This document shows, one piece after another, positions 23,314 to 34,870 of a DNA stretch of 64,000 bases. Numbering within the stretch: the first letter of the stretch is position 1; every line of letters starts with the position of its first letter. Under the pieces are notes generated by a model, which had not been told where the DNA came from, searched no databases, and saw only the letters and a program-made list of their open reading frames with translations. The DNA is from Ashinkailepas kermadecensis. Taxonomy: Eukaryota; Arthropoda; Thecostraca; Neolepadidae. Both the position numbers and the translations under genes were made by a program. The DNA is taken from positions 1,221,001-1,285,000 of the forward strand of contig JAOTOM010005186.1 in the NCBI GenBank assembly GCA_034440615.1. Direction: 5' to 3'.

Positions 23314-25309
23314 GGATGAGGCCGAACATGTCCGCGCTGGCGCGACCCGTTGCCCGGGCGGGCAGCAATGGTCGCCTACCCTGCCGCGTCCTGGCCAGAG
23401 TTACACATGGCGAGCACATGTCGCCGCTGTGACGGCCCGCCAGAGGGAGCCCCCACTCCCCGGCCCGGTCTGGGAGCCGAGTGGCCAATGCTTCACACGG
23501 TGCGCCGGGACGCCAAAGATGGCCTCATTGTCCCGGCTGGGCGTCGCAGAGGGCCGATATCCGAGAGGGGAACGGTGAGAAAATGCGGAGCGGTGGAGAT
23601 GAGGAGATTTGGGGAGGAGTACGAAGGAATGACGCTATAGCACGAGAGGAGATGAGGATAGTGGGGAGGGCGAAGTTGAAATAGTCGGCATTGATAGGGA
23701 AAAGGAGCGATGCGGAGGGATGGTGACATGTGGATGCGTACGGATCGTGAATGTTGTTCGGAAAACTGAACGAATAGAAAACGCGGGTAGGTGTTGTAGT
23801 GTGGAGACGGCAAAGCTGTAGGCAGGAGTCAGGTAGAGGGGAAGAAAGATCCGTGGGCTAGCTTACGACGCATTCAAATGCTGGCTCATGTGGCGTGGCC
23901 AACCTCTGATGTCGATTGGTGGCGGGTGGACCCGGTAACTCCGCCAATTATCACCTTCAAACCCATGATCTGCAGTCCAACACTCTGCCGACCGAGGTAC
24001 AGCGACATTCCCCTTCCCCCATCACGGAGAGGGAAGCATGTTGGTGGTGTGGATATTGGTGAAGAAGTGGGTGTAGAGTGACCAGTGAGCAGGGAGCAGG
24101 GAGGAATGCTGGCGTCGGGAAGGGTGGAGGGGTGGAGTCGTCAGGTGGAGGGGTCGTCAGGCGGAGTGGAGGGTTTAGGCAGTATGGATGGCTGCCGGTG
24201 TTGAGGGTCGTCAGACGGGGTGGAGGGGTTAGGCATGGTGTGGTATGCAGTATGGGTTATCTGACAACTCCGCCGAATTAAGGACTTAAGGAATTAAGGA
24301 ATTAAAGAAACTGGATACTAAAATTACAAAACGAAATACTATAATAAAAAACAACATACGGATCATAAATCAGAGTGCATAGCGTTGAATGACAACAATC
24401 GGATTGGTGGTCGAATATTTGCATCGCTGTTGTTTTTTCCTTCTGAGCCGTGGCTTTGAAAATCTTTAGCCAAGCTTAGAATTTAAGCCGTGTTGTCCGA
24501 TCCAAATCCGCTGCCATTCACCATGGTCAAATGTAGGTCAACTGCACGGACATGTAATGCAAGGTGCACTGTAGGTCAAATAAGCTGAATGTAGGTCAAA
24601 TAAGCTGTTAATCGAAATACACGTACCAGCTGGAGGTACAGAGCATTGGGCCTCAGACCCACCAAAACCATACAAAATTACATCCATGGATATGCTTACG
24701 CTCACGGCTATCAACATGATCAAATATTGTGTAGTAGCGTGTTTATGTACTATTTTGTATGCTGGTAATATATAGGTTCATGATTAAATAATGTTTGAGG
24801 TTTCAAGAAAATATGGTACCTGAATCATTGGTCCCTTCCGCTTTGATGCCTGCGTATTACCGAGGAGGGAGGGGAGATTGATTGCAAAGGGGTGCAGGAC
24901 AGCAATTTACTTGCGGCCCAAAGTCGTGCACAATATTGATGGCCGCACCAATCAAGGCCGGCGTCCCGGCCAGGGTCCAAGCGGCCACTATGTCAAGATC
25001 ATTTACCACCGGGACCACCGACAGCTGGCAGCCTTTGCGTCATCATGTCGCCGTTGACGTCACGAGTCTCGGGCTGAACGCCGAGCCCGACACATCTGGC
25101 GCGCTCCGTCCTGCGCTCCCCACGCGGAGGCCGCCCTGCCGACCGCCGGCGGCAGAGGCCCGGGCGCCGAGTGACGCCGCCGACGGCCGTCGACGCCGAC
25201 GGGCCACGTGGGCAGGCGTCGATACGGCCGCCCACACGCAGCTGTACGCACACGTAATTGGCTACAAACGGCCCGTCCGTCCCGCCGGTGATCATCGTCC
25301 GAACGAGCG
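23314..25309. other. Aperiodic 2-kb block, no recognisable gene
   Basis: 23560-23700 is purine-rich. 24090-24260 has loose GTGGAGGGGTCGTCAGG words. AATTAAGG words cluster at 24276-24310, and GTAGGTCAAATAAGCTG is directly duplicated at 24571 and 24591. The middle (24280-24860) is AT-rich. No domain or RNA gene is seen. Confidence 0.5.
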
Positions 25310-25498
25310 GGGCCGAGGGCGGCTGGAGCGGGCGGCGGGAGGCCGAGGGCGGCTGGAGCGGGCGGCGGGGGGCCGAGGGCGGCTGGAGCGAGCGGCGGGA
25401 GGCCGAGGGCGGCTGGAGCGGGCGGCGGGGGGCTGAGGGCGGCTGGAGCGGGCGGCGGGGGGCCGAGGGCGGCTGGAGCGGGCGGCGGGGGGCCGTCG
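25310..25498. repeat. Minisatellite, 30-bp unit, ~6 copies
   Basis: GGCTGGAGCGGGCGGCGGG plus RGGCCGAGGGC repeats every 30 bp. As 30 is a multiple of 3, periodic frames exist in all phases. Confidence 0.96.
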
Positions 25499-25718
25499 GC
25501 GAGAGCATCGCTGCCGACGGTCGGCTGGCGGCCGGCGGGAGGCGCCGGTCCGCTCTCGAGCCAGCCCTGTAGGGCGGACATTGAGGCCGCCGGCCGAGGT
25601 GTGGGCGGCCGTCGTGGCGCCGGCCGGCGGTAAACAGAGCTCGGCGGCGGCACGAAACACTTGCGGTGGCCAGTTTCTCCTGACCCCCGGCGGAAAGGTG
25701 AGGCTCCGGTCACAGCCG

Positions 25719-25942
25719 GCGTGATGGCGCCATATTCGGCGTGGTGGCGCCAAATCCGGCGTGATTGCGCCATATTCGGCGTGGTGGCGCCATATCCGAC
25801 GTGGTGGCGCCATATCCGGCGTGATGGCGCCATATTCGGTGTGGTGGCGCCATATCCGGCGTGATGGCGCCATATTCGGTGTGGTGGCGCCATATCCGGC
25901 GTGATGGCGCCATATTCGGCGTGATGGCGCCATATCCGGCGC
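25719..25942. repeat. Minisatellite, 20-bp unit, ~11 copies, palindromic core
   Basis: GCGTGATGGCGCCATATTCG repeats with GTG/ATG and TTC/TCC variation. ATGGCGCCAT is a perfect 10-bp palindrome in about half the units; the rest keep GGCGCC. Confidence 0.97.
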
Positions 25943-26876
25943 CGGCGGTGGGAGAAGTTCGGCCGACGCCGGGCGCCGCTGCTGACCGGCAGAGTTGCCG
26001 TGGAGGTCTGTGACACTAAGTCGCACGGGTGCGTCCCAAGGCTGTGTGTGACACATGTCTGTGGTGTACCCTCCGTTTAGCAGTCGAGACAGGCTACACA
26101 GGTCACTCCTGCCGCCCACTCCGACAAAAACAAAACAAAGCGTCGCATCCTTGTGTCGTCCTACAGACCGGAACGGAGAACAGGTGGGGCAGTTGCACTA
26201 CCAGCTGACCGTTTGGGTACCGGATATAAAGGTCGGCGCCCGAGGGGCGAAGATGGCGCCTGGTTGTGACAATCTCCCGAACTGGCGCTCACCGGCACGC
26301 CGTCCGTTAGTTGGTGGCAATGCCTGATAATGTACCCAGCCAATCCCAGATAACGCAACTCCCCATCGTGGGCGGAATCGCCGATCACGTACCCTGTCGA
26401 GCGGGGGAAATAGAGATCTCGCGCTCCCGATCGCAGCTTCGGTTTGTCACCCAAAGGGTGCCTCAGTGATACTTCCAATGGGGGATCAAGACGGATTTCA
26501 TGATCAAGATTTCATGCTGTGTGTCGTTGTCCCGGCTCACGGAAGGTTGGCCGAAAAATATTGATCACAAATATGAAAAACATCGGCTACTGCAAGCTTG
26601 TTTACCATCCGGCCTTCTAGCGTATCATGTTCCACGAGAAGGTGTGTTGTTGTGCTCGTGATCCTCCCCCGGTGTCAAATTGCGATGACGGGCGGCACGT
26701 GGGAATCAGGGTGCGGGAGATTACCAGCAATCGCCGGCTGGCAATGCGGTCAATTGTATGTGCATTGTGGAAATCGTGCAGCTTTCAGTTCTGCCTCATC
26801 TCGAAGAAGCACATGGTCTCTCCAATCTCCATCGACATTTATTTCCTGTAACGTGTCGGGCGGATCCCAGCTGGAG
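25943..26876. other. Aperiodic block, no recognisable gene
   Basis: Unique sequence. A GATATAAAGG word at about 26222 resembles a TATA box but has no supporting context. Confidence 0.5.
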
Positions 26877-27022
26877 CGCTGGATCATGGGATCGAGGACT
26901 CGGGATTGGATCATGGGATCGAGGACTCGGGATTGGATCATGGGATCGAGGACTCGGGATTGGATCATGGGATCGAGGACTCGGGATTGGATCATGGGAT
27001 CGAGGACTCGGGATTGGATCAT
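26877..27022. repeat. Minisatellite, 27-bp unit, ~5 copies
   Basis: GATCATGGGATCGAGGACTC plus GGGATTG repeats perfectly; frames reading IMGSRTRDW repeats arise from it. Confidence 0.97.
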
Positions 27023-27568
27023 GGAGCTATTTTCTGGGATCCAGGAGCATGCATGACTGAAGGCAGTGGGTTGCCCAGCGTTGATGAGCAGCACAACTAA
27101 GCTTGTGCTGTGCTTCTTTCAGCGCACCATTGCAGACGAAGTTCCGCGCAAAATCCCGGCTAGCGAAATTTCAATCGGAGAGTGCTCGGATCAGGTTCAG
27201 ATCCCAGAGCGTACACAGCATCTTTCCTCTTGCAATCGAGAAAATGAACTTTTCATAGCCAGACATCTGCGGGAACGTGGGCCTGTGGCACAGCGGCCCG
27301 TCTGGAGTGGCACAGTGGCACAGTATGGCACAGCGGCCCGTCTGGAGGTCGCCATGCGGCGTGAAGCCGGTCGGAGTTTGACACGTGCGTTCTGTCGGAA
27401 AGACGATTGCTGTCAAACCATTTGACGTCCTCTCTTCTCGGATTGTTGATTATGCAGCACCATACTGACCATTGTTACTAATCCTGTTCGTAGAACTTTT
27501 GACCTTAGGCTCATAACTCAGAGATAAATTGTGCCGAACTTAGGCTGCACGTTTCTACAGCGTGCCTT
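27023..27568. other. Aperiodic block with small 40-bp-spaced duplication
   Basis: TGGCACAGCGGCCCGTCTGG occurs at 27286 and 27326. Otherwise unique, no gene recognised. Confidence 0.55.
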
Positions 27569-27708
27569 TGTCAACAGTCAACAGTCAACAGTCAACAATC
27601 AACGGTCAACAATCAACGGTCAACAATCAACGGTCAACAATCAACGGTCAACAATCAACGGTCAACAATCAACGATCAACAATCAACGATCAACAATCAA
27701 CGGTCAAC
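27569..27708. repeat. Heptamer array (TCAACAR/TCAACGG)n, ~20 copies
   Basis: A 7-bp repeat of GTCAACA that turns into alternating TCAACAA and TCAACGG, giving a 14-bp period. Confidence 0.96.
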
Positions 27709-27856
27709 TTTATGACTTGAGAAAAACACGCCATCCAAACATACAGCTTTATATTGGCCTACTTTATCTCTTTCAGTTGTGAGGCGCATGGGGTATATAT
27801 ATATATCAATTGTATCTTCCAAATTGTTGGTAGAACTCCTGGTCTCTCTTTACGAG

Positions 27857-28028
27857 CAGAACTGTACGACTTGCCATGATTCAGCCAGTGGACCATCAGC
27901 AGAACTGTACGACTTGCCATGCTTCAGCCAGTGGACCATCAGCAGAACTGTACGACTTGCCATGCTTCAGCCAGTGGACCATCAGCAGAACTGTACGACT
28001 TGCCATGCTTCAGCCAGTGGACCATCAG
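27857..28028. repeat. Minisatellite, 43-bp unit, 4 copies
   Basis: CAGAACTGTACGACTTGCCA begins units at 27857, 27900, 27943 and 27986, with near-perfect identity. Confidence 0.97.
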
Positions 28029-28355
28029 CAAATACGGGATGTTGTTGCTGTAGTTCTCGAAACTCATTGACCTCTTCCAGTTCCGGCGTCGGTCGGACGA
28101 GTGGTGAAATCCGAAACAAGGTGCGAATTCGCCGCATAAATTGCTTAGGGCAGGGCGTAATAAATCCAACAGCACCTGCCTGCATATTTCCGTCGAGCAA
28201 TACTGGGCGCTCGTTGATGACTGCACAACATGCGGTCCTGGCCGGCCACACATGTCCGCCGCCCAAGCATCCAGCCGAGGCCCAGCGGGCGTTGCAGCAG
28301 TTCAGTGTCCCTGGCCTGAGTGCACTACGTACGCCCCTTGCCGCACTGTTGGTGA
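28029..28355. other. Unique spacer
   Basis: About 330 bp of aperiodic sequence between the 43-bp and 27-bp arrays; nothing recognised. Confidence 0.5.
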
Positions 28356-29845
28356 CAGTAGCCTGGCCAGGTAACTGTCCGTCAGTAGCCTGACCAGGTC
28401 ACTGTCCGTCAGCAGTCTCACCAGGTCACTGTCCGTCAGCAGCCTGACCAGGTCACTGTCCGTCAGCAGCCTGACCAGGTCACTGTCCGTCAGCAGCCTG
28501 ACCAGGTCACTGTCCGTCAGCAGCCTGACCAGGTCACTGTCCGTCAGTAGTCTGACCAGGTCACTGTCCGTCAGTAACCTGACCAGGTCACTGTCCGTCA
28601 GTAACCTGACCAGGTCACTGTCCGTCAGTAACCTGACCAGGTCACTGTCCGTCAGCAGCCTGACCAGGTCACTGTCCGTCAGCAGCCTGACCAGGTCACT
28701 GTCCGTCAGCAGCCTGACCAGGTCACTGTCCGTCAGTAACCTGACCAGGTCACTGTCCGTCAGCAGCCTGACCAGGTCACTGTCCGTCAGTAACCTGACC
28801 AGGTCACTGTCCGTCAGCAGCCTGACCAGGTCACTGTCCGTCAGCAGCCTGACCAGGTCACTGTCCGTCAGCAGCCTGACCAGGTCACTGTCCGTCAGTA
28901 ACCTGACCAGGTCACTGTCCGTCAGTAACCTGACCAGGTCACTGTCCGTCAGTAACCTGACCAGGTCACTGTCCGTCAGTAACCTGACCAGGTCACTGTC
29001 CGTCAGCAGCCTGACCAGGTCACTGTCCGTCAGCAGCCTGACCAGGTCACTGTCCGTCAGTAACCTGACCAGGTCACTGTCCGTCAGCAGCCTGACCAGG
29101 TCACTGTCCGTCAGTAACCTGACCAGGTCACTGTCCGTCAGCAGCCTGACCAGGTCACTGTCCGTCAGTAGCCTGACCAGGTCACTGTCCGTCAGCAGCC
29201 TGACCAGGTCACTGTCCGTCAGCAGCCTGGCCAGGTCACTGTCCGTCAGTAACCTGACCAGGTCACTGTCCGTCAGTAACCTGACCAGGTCACTGTCCGT
29301 CAGCAGCCTGACCAGGTCACTGTCCGTCATCAGCCTGACCAGGTCACTGTCCGTCAGTAACCTGACCAGGTCACTGTCCGTCAGTAACCTGGCCAGGTCA
29401 CTGTCCGTCAGTAACCTGACCAGGTCACTGTCCGTCAGCAGTCTGACCAGGTCACTGTCCGTCAGTAACCTGGCCAGGTCACTGTCCGTCAGTAACATGA
29501 CCAGGTCACTGTCCGTCAGTAACCTGACCAGGTCACTGTCCGTCAGTAACCTGGCCAGGTCACTGTCCGTCAGTAACCTGGCCAGGTCACTGTCCGTCAG
29601 TAACCTGACCAGGTCACTGTCCGTCAGCAGCCTGGCCAGGTCACTGTCCGTCAGCAGCCTGACCAGGTCACTGTCCGTCAGCAGCCTGACCAGGTCACTG
29701 TCCGTCAGCAGCCTGACCAGGTCACTGTCCGTCAGCAGCCTGACCAGGTCACTGTCCGTCAGCAGCCTGGCCAGGTCACTGTCCGTCAGCAGCCTGACCA
29801 GGTCACTGTCCGTCAGCAGCCTGACCAGGTCACTGTCCGTCAGAG
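28356..29845. repeat. Minisatellite, 27-bp unit, ~55 copies
   Basis: CAGCAGCCTGACCAGGTCAC plus TGTCCGT repeats with CAGC/TAAC/TAGC and TGACC/TGGCC variation, and fades into decayed units to about 29873. A 9-codon periodic frame exists on both strands (398 codons minus, 123 plus). Each unit contains AGGTCA, and most contain the dyad TGACCAGGTCA. Confidence 0.98.
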
Positions 29846-29895
29846 ACTTGACCAGGTTAAGCCACTGACCAGGTCGTAGACCCTTCCGGTCACTA

Positions 29896-30007
29896 GGCTA
29901 CTGGATCATCAGACTGTTCCACTGGCTACCGCATCATCGAACTGTTTGGCTGGCTATTGGGTCTTCGGACTGTTTGGCCGGCTACTGGATCATTAGACTG
30001 TTCGACT
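29896..30007. repeat. Degenerate tandem repeat, 28-bp unit, 4 copies
   Basis: GGCTA starts recur at 29896, 29924, 29952 and 29980; units share GACTGTT-like ends but are diverged, so the array is old. Confidence 0.85.
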
Positions 30008-30689
30008 GAAATGTCACTAACCCATAAATATTCCGATTCAAATTGCGAGCTGGCGAGTAAGTTTTGAGGGCACAGTTAGATTGAAATAGAGTCCACTTTT
30101 GAGGCTGCAGGCATTAGCACATGTTCTCTGGGGGACGTGCCCCATCGCATTGTGTTCGAAATACAAATACTCACATCACATTGCGGGCACAGGGCACATG
30201 CTCATGCCGGCACTTCCACTGCAATAGCGTCTGTCTGGTCGACGCTCACCCTCCAGATATGGTTGGCCGGTTTTGGAAGCAGCGCGAGCAGGAGCGCACC
30301 GGGTGCTGTGGGGTCGCCGGCGCCAGTGTCCACAACACATTGTGTGCTGTCTCGCGCCGACTAGCACAGCCTGCAGCGCCGCAGCGTTACTGCAGCGTGC
30401 AGCGCTGCCGTCCAGTACTCGGTACTCCGTACTCACCAGGCGTGGTCTGCCAGCTCAGTCCGCCGATGAACATTTTCCTGCAACAGAGACCGGCGAGTCA
30501 TGGAGGGACGGGCGGCGGCGGCAGCCACACCACAGCCACACCGCACCACGATCAGGGCACCGACGCCCGCCAGCCAGCCGACAATGGGCACCACCTCAGA
30601 GGAACAGCGTCACACGATAATACAGTTGTCAGGCTAATTCTTATTAACGCAGCCGCCGTCCTACCCACCCCCTACATCGCCCGGACGTT
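30008..30689. other. Aperiodic block, no recognisable gene
   Basis: Unique sequence with frames up to 190 codons but no domain signature. Confidence 0.5.
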
Positions 30690-30783
30690 GTGAACGTCAG
30701 AGGGTGGTGTGAGCGACAGAGGACGGTGTGAGCGTCAGAGGACGGTGTGAGCGACAGAGGACAGTGTGAGCGACAGAGGACAA
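30690..30783. repeat. Minisatellite, 19-bp unit, ~5 copies
   Basis: GTGTGAGCGACAGAGGACG recurs at 30707, 30726 and onward. Confidence 0.94.
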
Positions 30784-30983
30784 GCGCCACAGGACGGAGG
30801 TTAAACGCAAATTTGTCAAAGGTGAGCACTTCCTTTTATAGATAGGACAGGAACCGAAGGCAAAGCTGGACAATAATAACACATTTGTAATAAAATAAAG
30901 ACTTTAATAACAACAGAGCGCAAAATTAAGAGGTACAAATTAAACATTTGGTATTGACGAATTTTCGTCTTCAGAGGCGCTGA

Positions 30984-31976
30984 AAGTACAAGGTGTTTAC
31001 CGATGACCAAAAGACATACATCAGGCTGAAGTACAAATATATCACAGATCTGTTGGCTGGTATTTCACATGGTCAAACAGATGTAGATATTCTAGTTAAT
31101 ACTGCAAAGTCATGGGGTCTTACAATGAACCCCGACAAATGTACAGTTCTTAAAGCGCACCGTGGCTCGTATGACTGCAATAATCTTGACCCTTACGCAT
31201 ATTATTACCTAGGGGACGAGTAGTCTAGGGGTAAGTTGCCAGTCTCACAATCGGAAGATTGTGGGTTCGAGTCTCACTGCGACGCTATATGACTCAATGG
31301 TCGACGTGTCGTAAACATCAATATCCACCACATTATTACCTAGATGGAATTCAGGTGAAATTTGTGGAGATAAATACTGATTTAGGCATTACAATAGGCA
31401 GACACTTGCGTTTCCATCAACACATCGCTGATACTGTACAAAAGGCTGGAAGTCTGGCCAGCAACTTACTAAGGTCCACTTTATGTCGTTCCTTTAATCT
31501 GTATAATTGTACATTACTCATGTCGGACCTCTCTTGGAGTTTTCCTCGTGCGTTTGGAACACATGATACATAGGTGAATTAAGACTGGTCAGTACAGAGA
31601 AGGTGGACACGGAACATAGAAGGGATGGAAGGTCTGGATTATGGTGCCAGATTGTGAAAACTAGATTTGTACTCTGTGAAAGGTAGATTTATTCGAGCGG
31701 ACATGAAACGTGGAAGATTTTACACGCCCGTGTTACGGATCTGTCATCCAGACTCCGACATGTTTGTGCTGGCACCATTGGCGAACACATGTGGACATTA
31801 TCTGAAATTGACTGACAGACGTGCGTCAGTGGAGGATTGTAGGAAAATATGTTTAGCCTCAGATGCTGTGCAACATGGAATTCATAACATGATCATGTAG
31901 TAAAACGGACCTGGCTGCATTTAAAGCTACACTGCACTCGAATATCGGCGAATTGCCGCATGAATATAATGGATAG
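30984..31976 (+). mobile_element. 5'-truncated non-LTR retrotransposon relic (reverse transcriptase C-terminal part), interrupted by a SINE
   Basis: The first segment (30984-31212) reads VFTDD followed by KTY, matching the FADD-type catalytic box of non-LTR reverse transcriptases. About 30 residues on it has AKSWGLTMNPDKCTVL, the conserved WGL-x-x-N-x-x-K region. The second segment (31344-31573) has DLGITI then LRFHQHI, the usual DLGV and F-x-x-H motifs. The third (31656-31900) has KLDLYSVKGRFIRADM and GHYLKL, typical of the post-RT region of Jockey/CR1-like elements. An FKATL motif near 31930 lies in another frame. An in-frame stop precedes the fragment at 30981, internal stops separate segments two and three, and one frameshift is near the end. 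It is a dead copy; clade assignment within non-LTR elements is uncertain. Confidence 0.85.
31213..31331 (+). mobile_element. tRNA-derived SINE inserted in the retrotransposon, 12-bp target duplication
   Basis: The 119-bp insert carries an A-box-like TAGTCTAGGGG and a B-box GGGTTCGAGTC, with T-arm pairing GTGGG/CTCAC, so it is tRNA-derived. The acceptor stem does not pair, so it is not a functional tRNA. It is flanked by perfect 12-bp direct repeats ATTATTACCTAG at 31201-31212 and 31332-31343. Segments either side belong to the same reverse transcriptase frame once insertion plus duplication (131 bp) are discounted, which confirms insertion into an older element. The 3' part after the tRNA region is about 45 bp with no poly-A tail. 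Confidence 0.88.
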
Positions 31977-33240
31977 ATTAACCGTGATAGCATAATAATC
32001 GAGCTTGGAAGTAGCTTTACTTCTTTGATTTCATTTTGTTGAACTCTTATTATATTTTTTTTTATAATTATCTAGTAGCAGATTTAGTGGCCATTCTAAG
32101 TATTATAATTTTGCTTACGGTACATTTTCCAGTTCCTATTGCTTGCCATGTCAATCTGATAATCCTATCTCCCTGTTCTAGGGGATTTGCGCGCCTGCAG
32201 ATACGGGCTCCCCTCGATCGGCCACGGAAATCATCTTTGGGTGACGTCAAACTTGATAAATTTTAGAGCCAACCAGGCAGTGATAAATTATTCGTGAAAT
32301 AGGTTGGAATATACCACTTTCTGAACACTCAATCGACATCCTTCTCCAAGAAATATCGACATCCTGCTTCTTGATGCGTCCTTACGAAGTCTTGTGTCTC
32401 CTTTCTAACAGTATCTCATTGATAAGTACCATGCTCACGCTCTCGATAAAGGATGGTGATACACAAACATTTTGCAAACACAATTTCAGGTCAAGGGATT
32501 ACCTATAATGTAATATGGCATACAACAACAGTTTATTGCATGTATATGTTTTCTTCCTATCCAGAATACAGCTCTTCCTAAATTATAAATATCAAAGCCA
32601 ATGATAAAGGTATAGTCATGAGTACGCCATTGGCTCAAATTTGAGTCTAAAACACATCAAAAGCATTTTAAAAGACACTAATTCAACGGTAAATTTCGAC
32701 ATCCTATTGTGCTCGTTTCGACATCTCACACCTAACGAAAAACCATTATTTTAACACTGCAACCAGGTGAGAGCTTGAATGTCTTGATAGAAATATGCAA
32801 GTCATAGTACTTGTGATGTCGAAATGAAACGCCAAGCTGGTGTCGGAAAGGTTGCTTAGTTGGCAGATGTAGATATATTGTTCACGGAAGAAGGAAAATT
32901 ATCCACCTCAATCATTCATCCTCACGATTTAGCCCCACCTTATTTAGTCAGGAATAACTGACAACATCCAACTCGGATTATCTCATGCTTTTTTGCAGTG
33001 TCCATTCTGGCATTCCATAGGTGACGTCTCCAATCTATTTCAACTCCGGCCCCTGCTCTCCCCCTCCCCATCCCGTTAAAAGAAAAACTTAACACAGCCA
33101 GGCATCGGTCTGGGTCCCTGTTCGATTAAAGTGTTGGATGCCTTTGTCGTATTCAGTATTCGTGGAACAGGAAAGGCTGGACGTGGTTGACCAGCCAGGG
33201 GTGTGGTTTCCGAACGACTGAGGCTGAGGAAAACACCCGA
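31977..33240. other. Aperiodic AT-rich block
   Basis: The word TCGACATC recurs near 32334, 32358, 32696 and 32719, with its complement GATGTCGA at 32816. This might reflect a decayed element, but I find no termini. No gene is recognised. Confidence 0.45.
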
Positions 33241-33640
33241 GGAAAGCGTCACAGCTGAAAAACAAGGACGCACGGCCGAATGGAACGCAACGACTGGGGA
33301 ACAAGGACACACGGCCGAAAGAAACGTCACAGCTGGGGAACAAGGACGCACGGCCGAGGGAGACGTTACAGCTGGGGAACAAGGACGCACGGCCGAGGGA
33401 GACGTTACAGCTGGAGAACAAGGACGCACGGCCGAGGGAGACGTTACAGCTGGAGAACAAGGACGCACGGCCGAGGGAGACGTTACAGCTGGAGAACAAG
33501 GACGCACGGCCGAGGGAGACGTTACAGCTGGAGAACAAGGACGCACGGCCGAGGGAGACGTTACAGCTGGAGAACAAGGACACACGGCCGAAGGAAATGT
33601 CAGCTGAAGAACAAGGACGCACGGCCGAGGAAAACGTTTG
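33241..33640. repeat. Minisatellite, 39-bp unit, ~10 copies
   Basis: GCACGGCCGAGGGAGACGTT plus ACAGCTGGAGAACAAGGAC repeats every 39 bp; outer units are more diverged than inner ones. Since 39 is a multiple of 3, 13-residue periodic frames occur on both strands. Confidence 0.96.
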
Positions 33641-33699
33641 GCAGGCGTGACCGAGTCACTGGCCGGCCGACAACTCTGGCTTCCCTTTCGCTGGCAGAC

Positions 33700-33749
33700 C
33701 GGGGGTTTGCGTGTCAGCTGCTGGTCGGGGGTTTGCGTGTCAGCTGCTG
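33700..33749. repeat. Direct duplication at 26-bp spacing
   Basis: CGGGGGTTTGCGTGTCAGCT is present at 33700 and 33726. Confidence 0.9.
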
Positions 33750-34179
33750 AGCTGATGGGCATGGGTTCACGTCGAGTCCCGCCGTCACTGACGGCCAGCG
33801 TGGTGCGCCCCACACAACCCACTTGTATCTCCGAACCGGAGACGACCAGCAGGGGCCGATACAGAGGGCATCCCCGCCGCTTTTCCCCGCCGCTCAACCG
33901 ATATTTCAGCCTGGTGACCCTTTCAGACGAAAAGGCGAAATTGCGTTTTAGTATTCTAGAGAGTGCACAAACGCTCAGCAAATCTTTCAGTCAAATGCGC
34001 CCCCCCCCCCAGAGGAAATGTGTCCCTAAGAAGTTCCCTGGATCCGGCACTGGCCTCCGGCAACTCAAAGCCATCCACTCTGGGTTTAGTCCGCGCGTCT
34101 CTGACACACACAGCGGTGTGGCACGGCCGGGTCTACGAGAGCCGTCTCGCCCACTCATACCAATGAATTGACTTTGACA
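33750..34179. other. Aperiodic block with C11 run
   Basis: Unique sequence; a C11 homopolymer lies at 34000-34010. No gene recognised. Confidence 0.5.
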
Positions 34180-34870
34180 AACGCTAAATGATGGCGCCGC
34201 GGCGTAATCAGACGCCCCGCTCGAGCGATAAATTACGTAAACCGGCCCGACCGCACCGCCGCGTGACGAAGACTGCCGTCGCGGCCGGTTGGCTGCGTGG
34301 CGCCCGCCTCCTCAAGCCGTCACGGAGCGGAGCGTGACGGTCGGTCGGCGGCGCCAAATGTCACACAGCCGAGAGCGGCAGAGCAGCACGACAGAGAGCC
34401 GGCCGGGTGGGCGTCGTGCACGCCGGCAGAGCACGCCGTGGGAAAGCGGCGGGCAGCTGGACATCAGCCGACTCGGACCTCGGCGGTAAACAAACCGTGG
34501 CGCCGGCGGGTCTGTTTACCGGAATGTCGCGCGCTGCTCGAGGCGGTCGTGACGCCGCTCGCGGGGAGGGGCCATGCACTCACCCGGGGTCGTTGGGCAG
34601 CTCCGAGGCCGACCCGATCGAGTCTTGGTTCTCCATGCTGCGCGCTGACTACCACCACCGACTACCGGCGAAGCACCTACACACTAACAGTACGACTACA
34701 CGCACACAACCTCACGCCGCCGCCGAGCAGAGCCAACTGAAGGCGCCGGCCGCACGACGCCGCTCGGCTCTGCTGGCGCGCACCAGCTCCGCGCACCGCC
34801 CGCTCCACTGTGTAACGCCCTCTCCGGCCGTGATTGGGCGAAATCTCGCGAGCCGCGTCGATTTGCGCGG
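34180..34870. other. CpG-rich block (CpG-island-like)
   Basis: About 700 bp rich in CpG and GCGCC/CGGC words, contrasting with AT-rich flanks. Its right edge carries the promoter-like motif cluster listed next. Confidence 0.5.

Noticed and set aside
19861..23319. 1152-codon plus-strand frame, and an 807-codon frame overlapping it in another phase
   Set aside because: Both run through the same stop-free 25/29-bp array; two phases open over the same DNA and no unique domain outside it point to an artefact.
26218..26230. GATATAAAGG as a TATA box
   Set aside because: No CCAAT, CpG or downstream coding context supports it.
28302..29498. 398-codon minus-strand frame of LTDSDLVRL repeats
   Set aside because: The 27-bp unit is a multiple of 3 and stop-free, so periodic frames are expected on both strands; a plus-strand periodic frame also exists.
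31213..31284. Functional tRNA gene
   Set aside because: A and B boxes and a T-arm are present, but the acceptor stem does not pair and the segment lies within a 119-bp insertion with target duplications, so it is a SINE.
32330..32825. Possible transposon based on recurring TCGACATC words and one inverted copy
   Set aside because: Spacing is irregular and no terminal inverted repeat or target duplication could be found.
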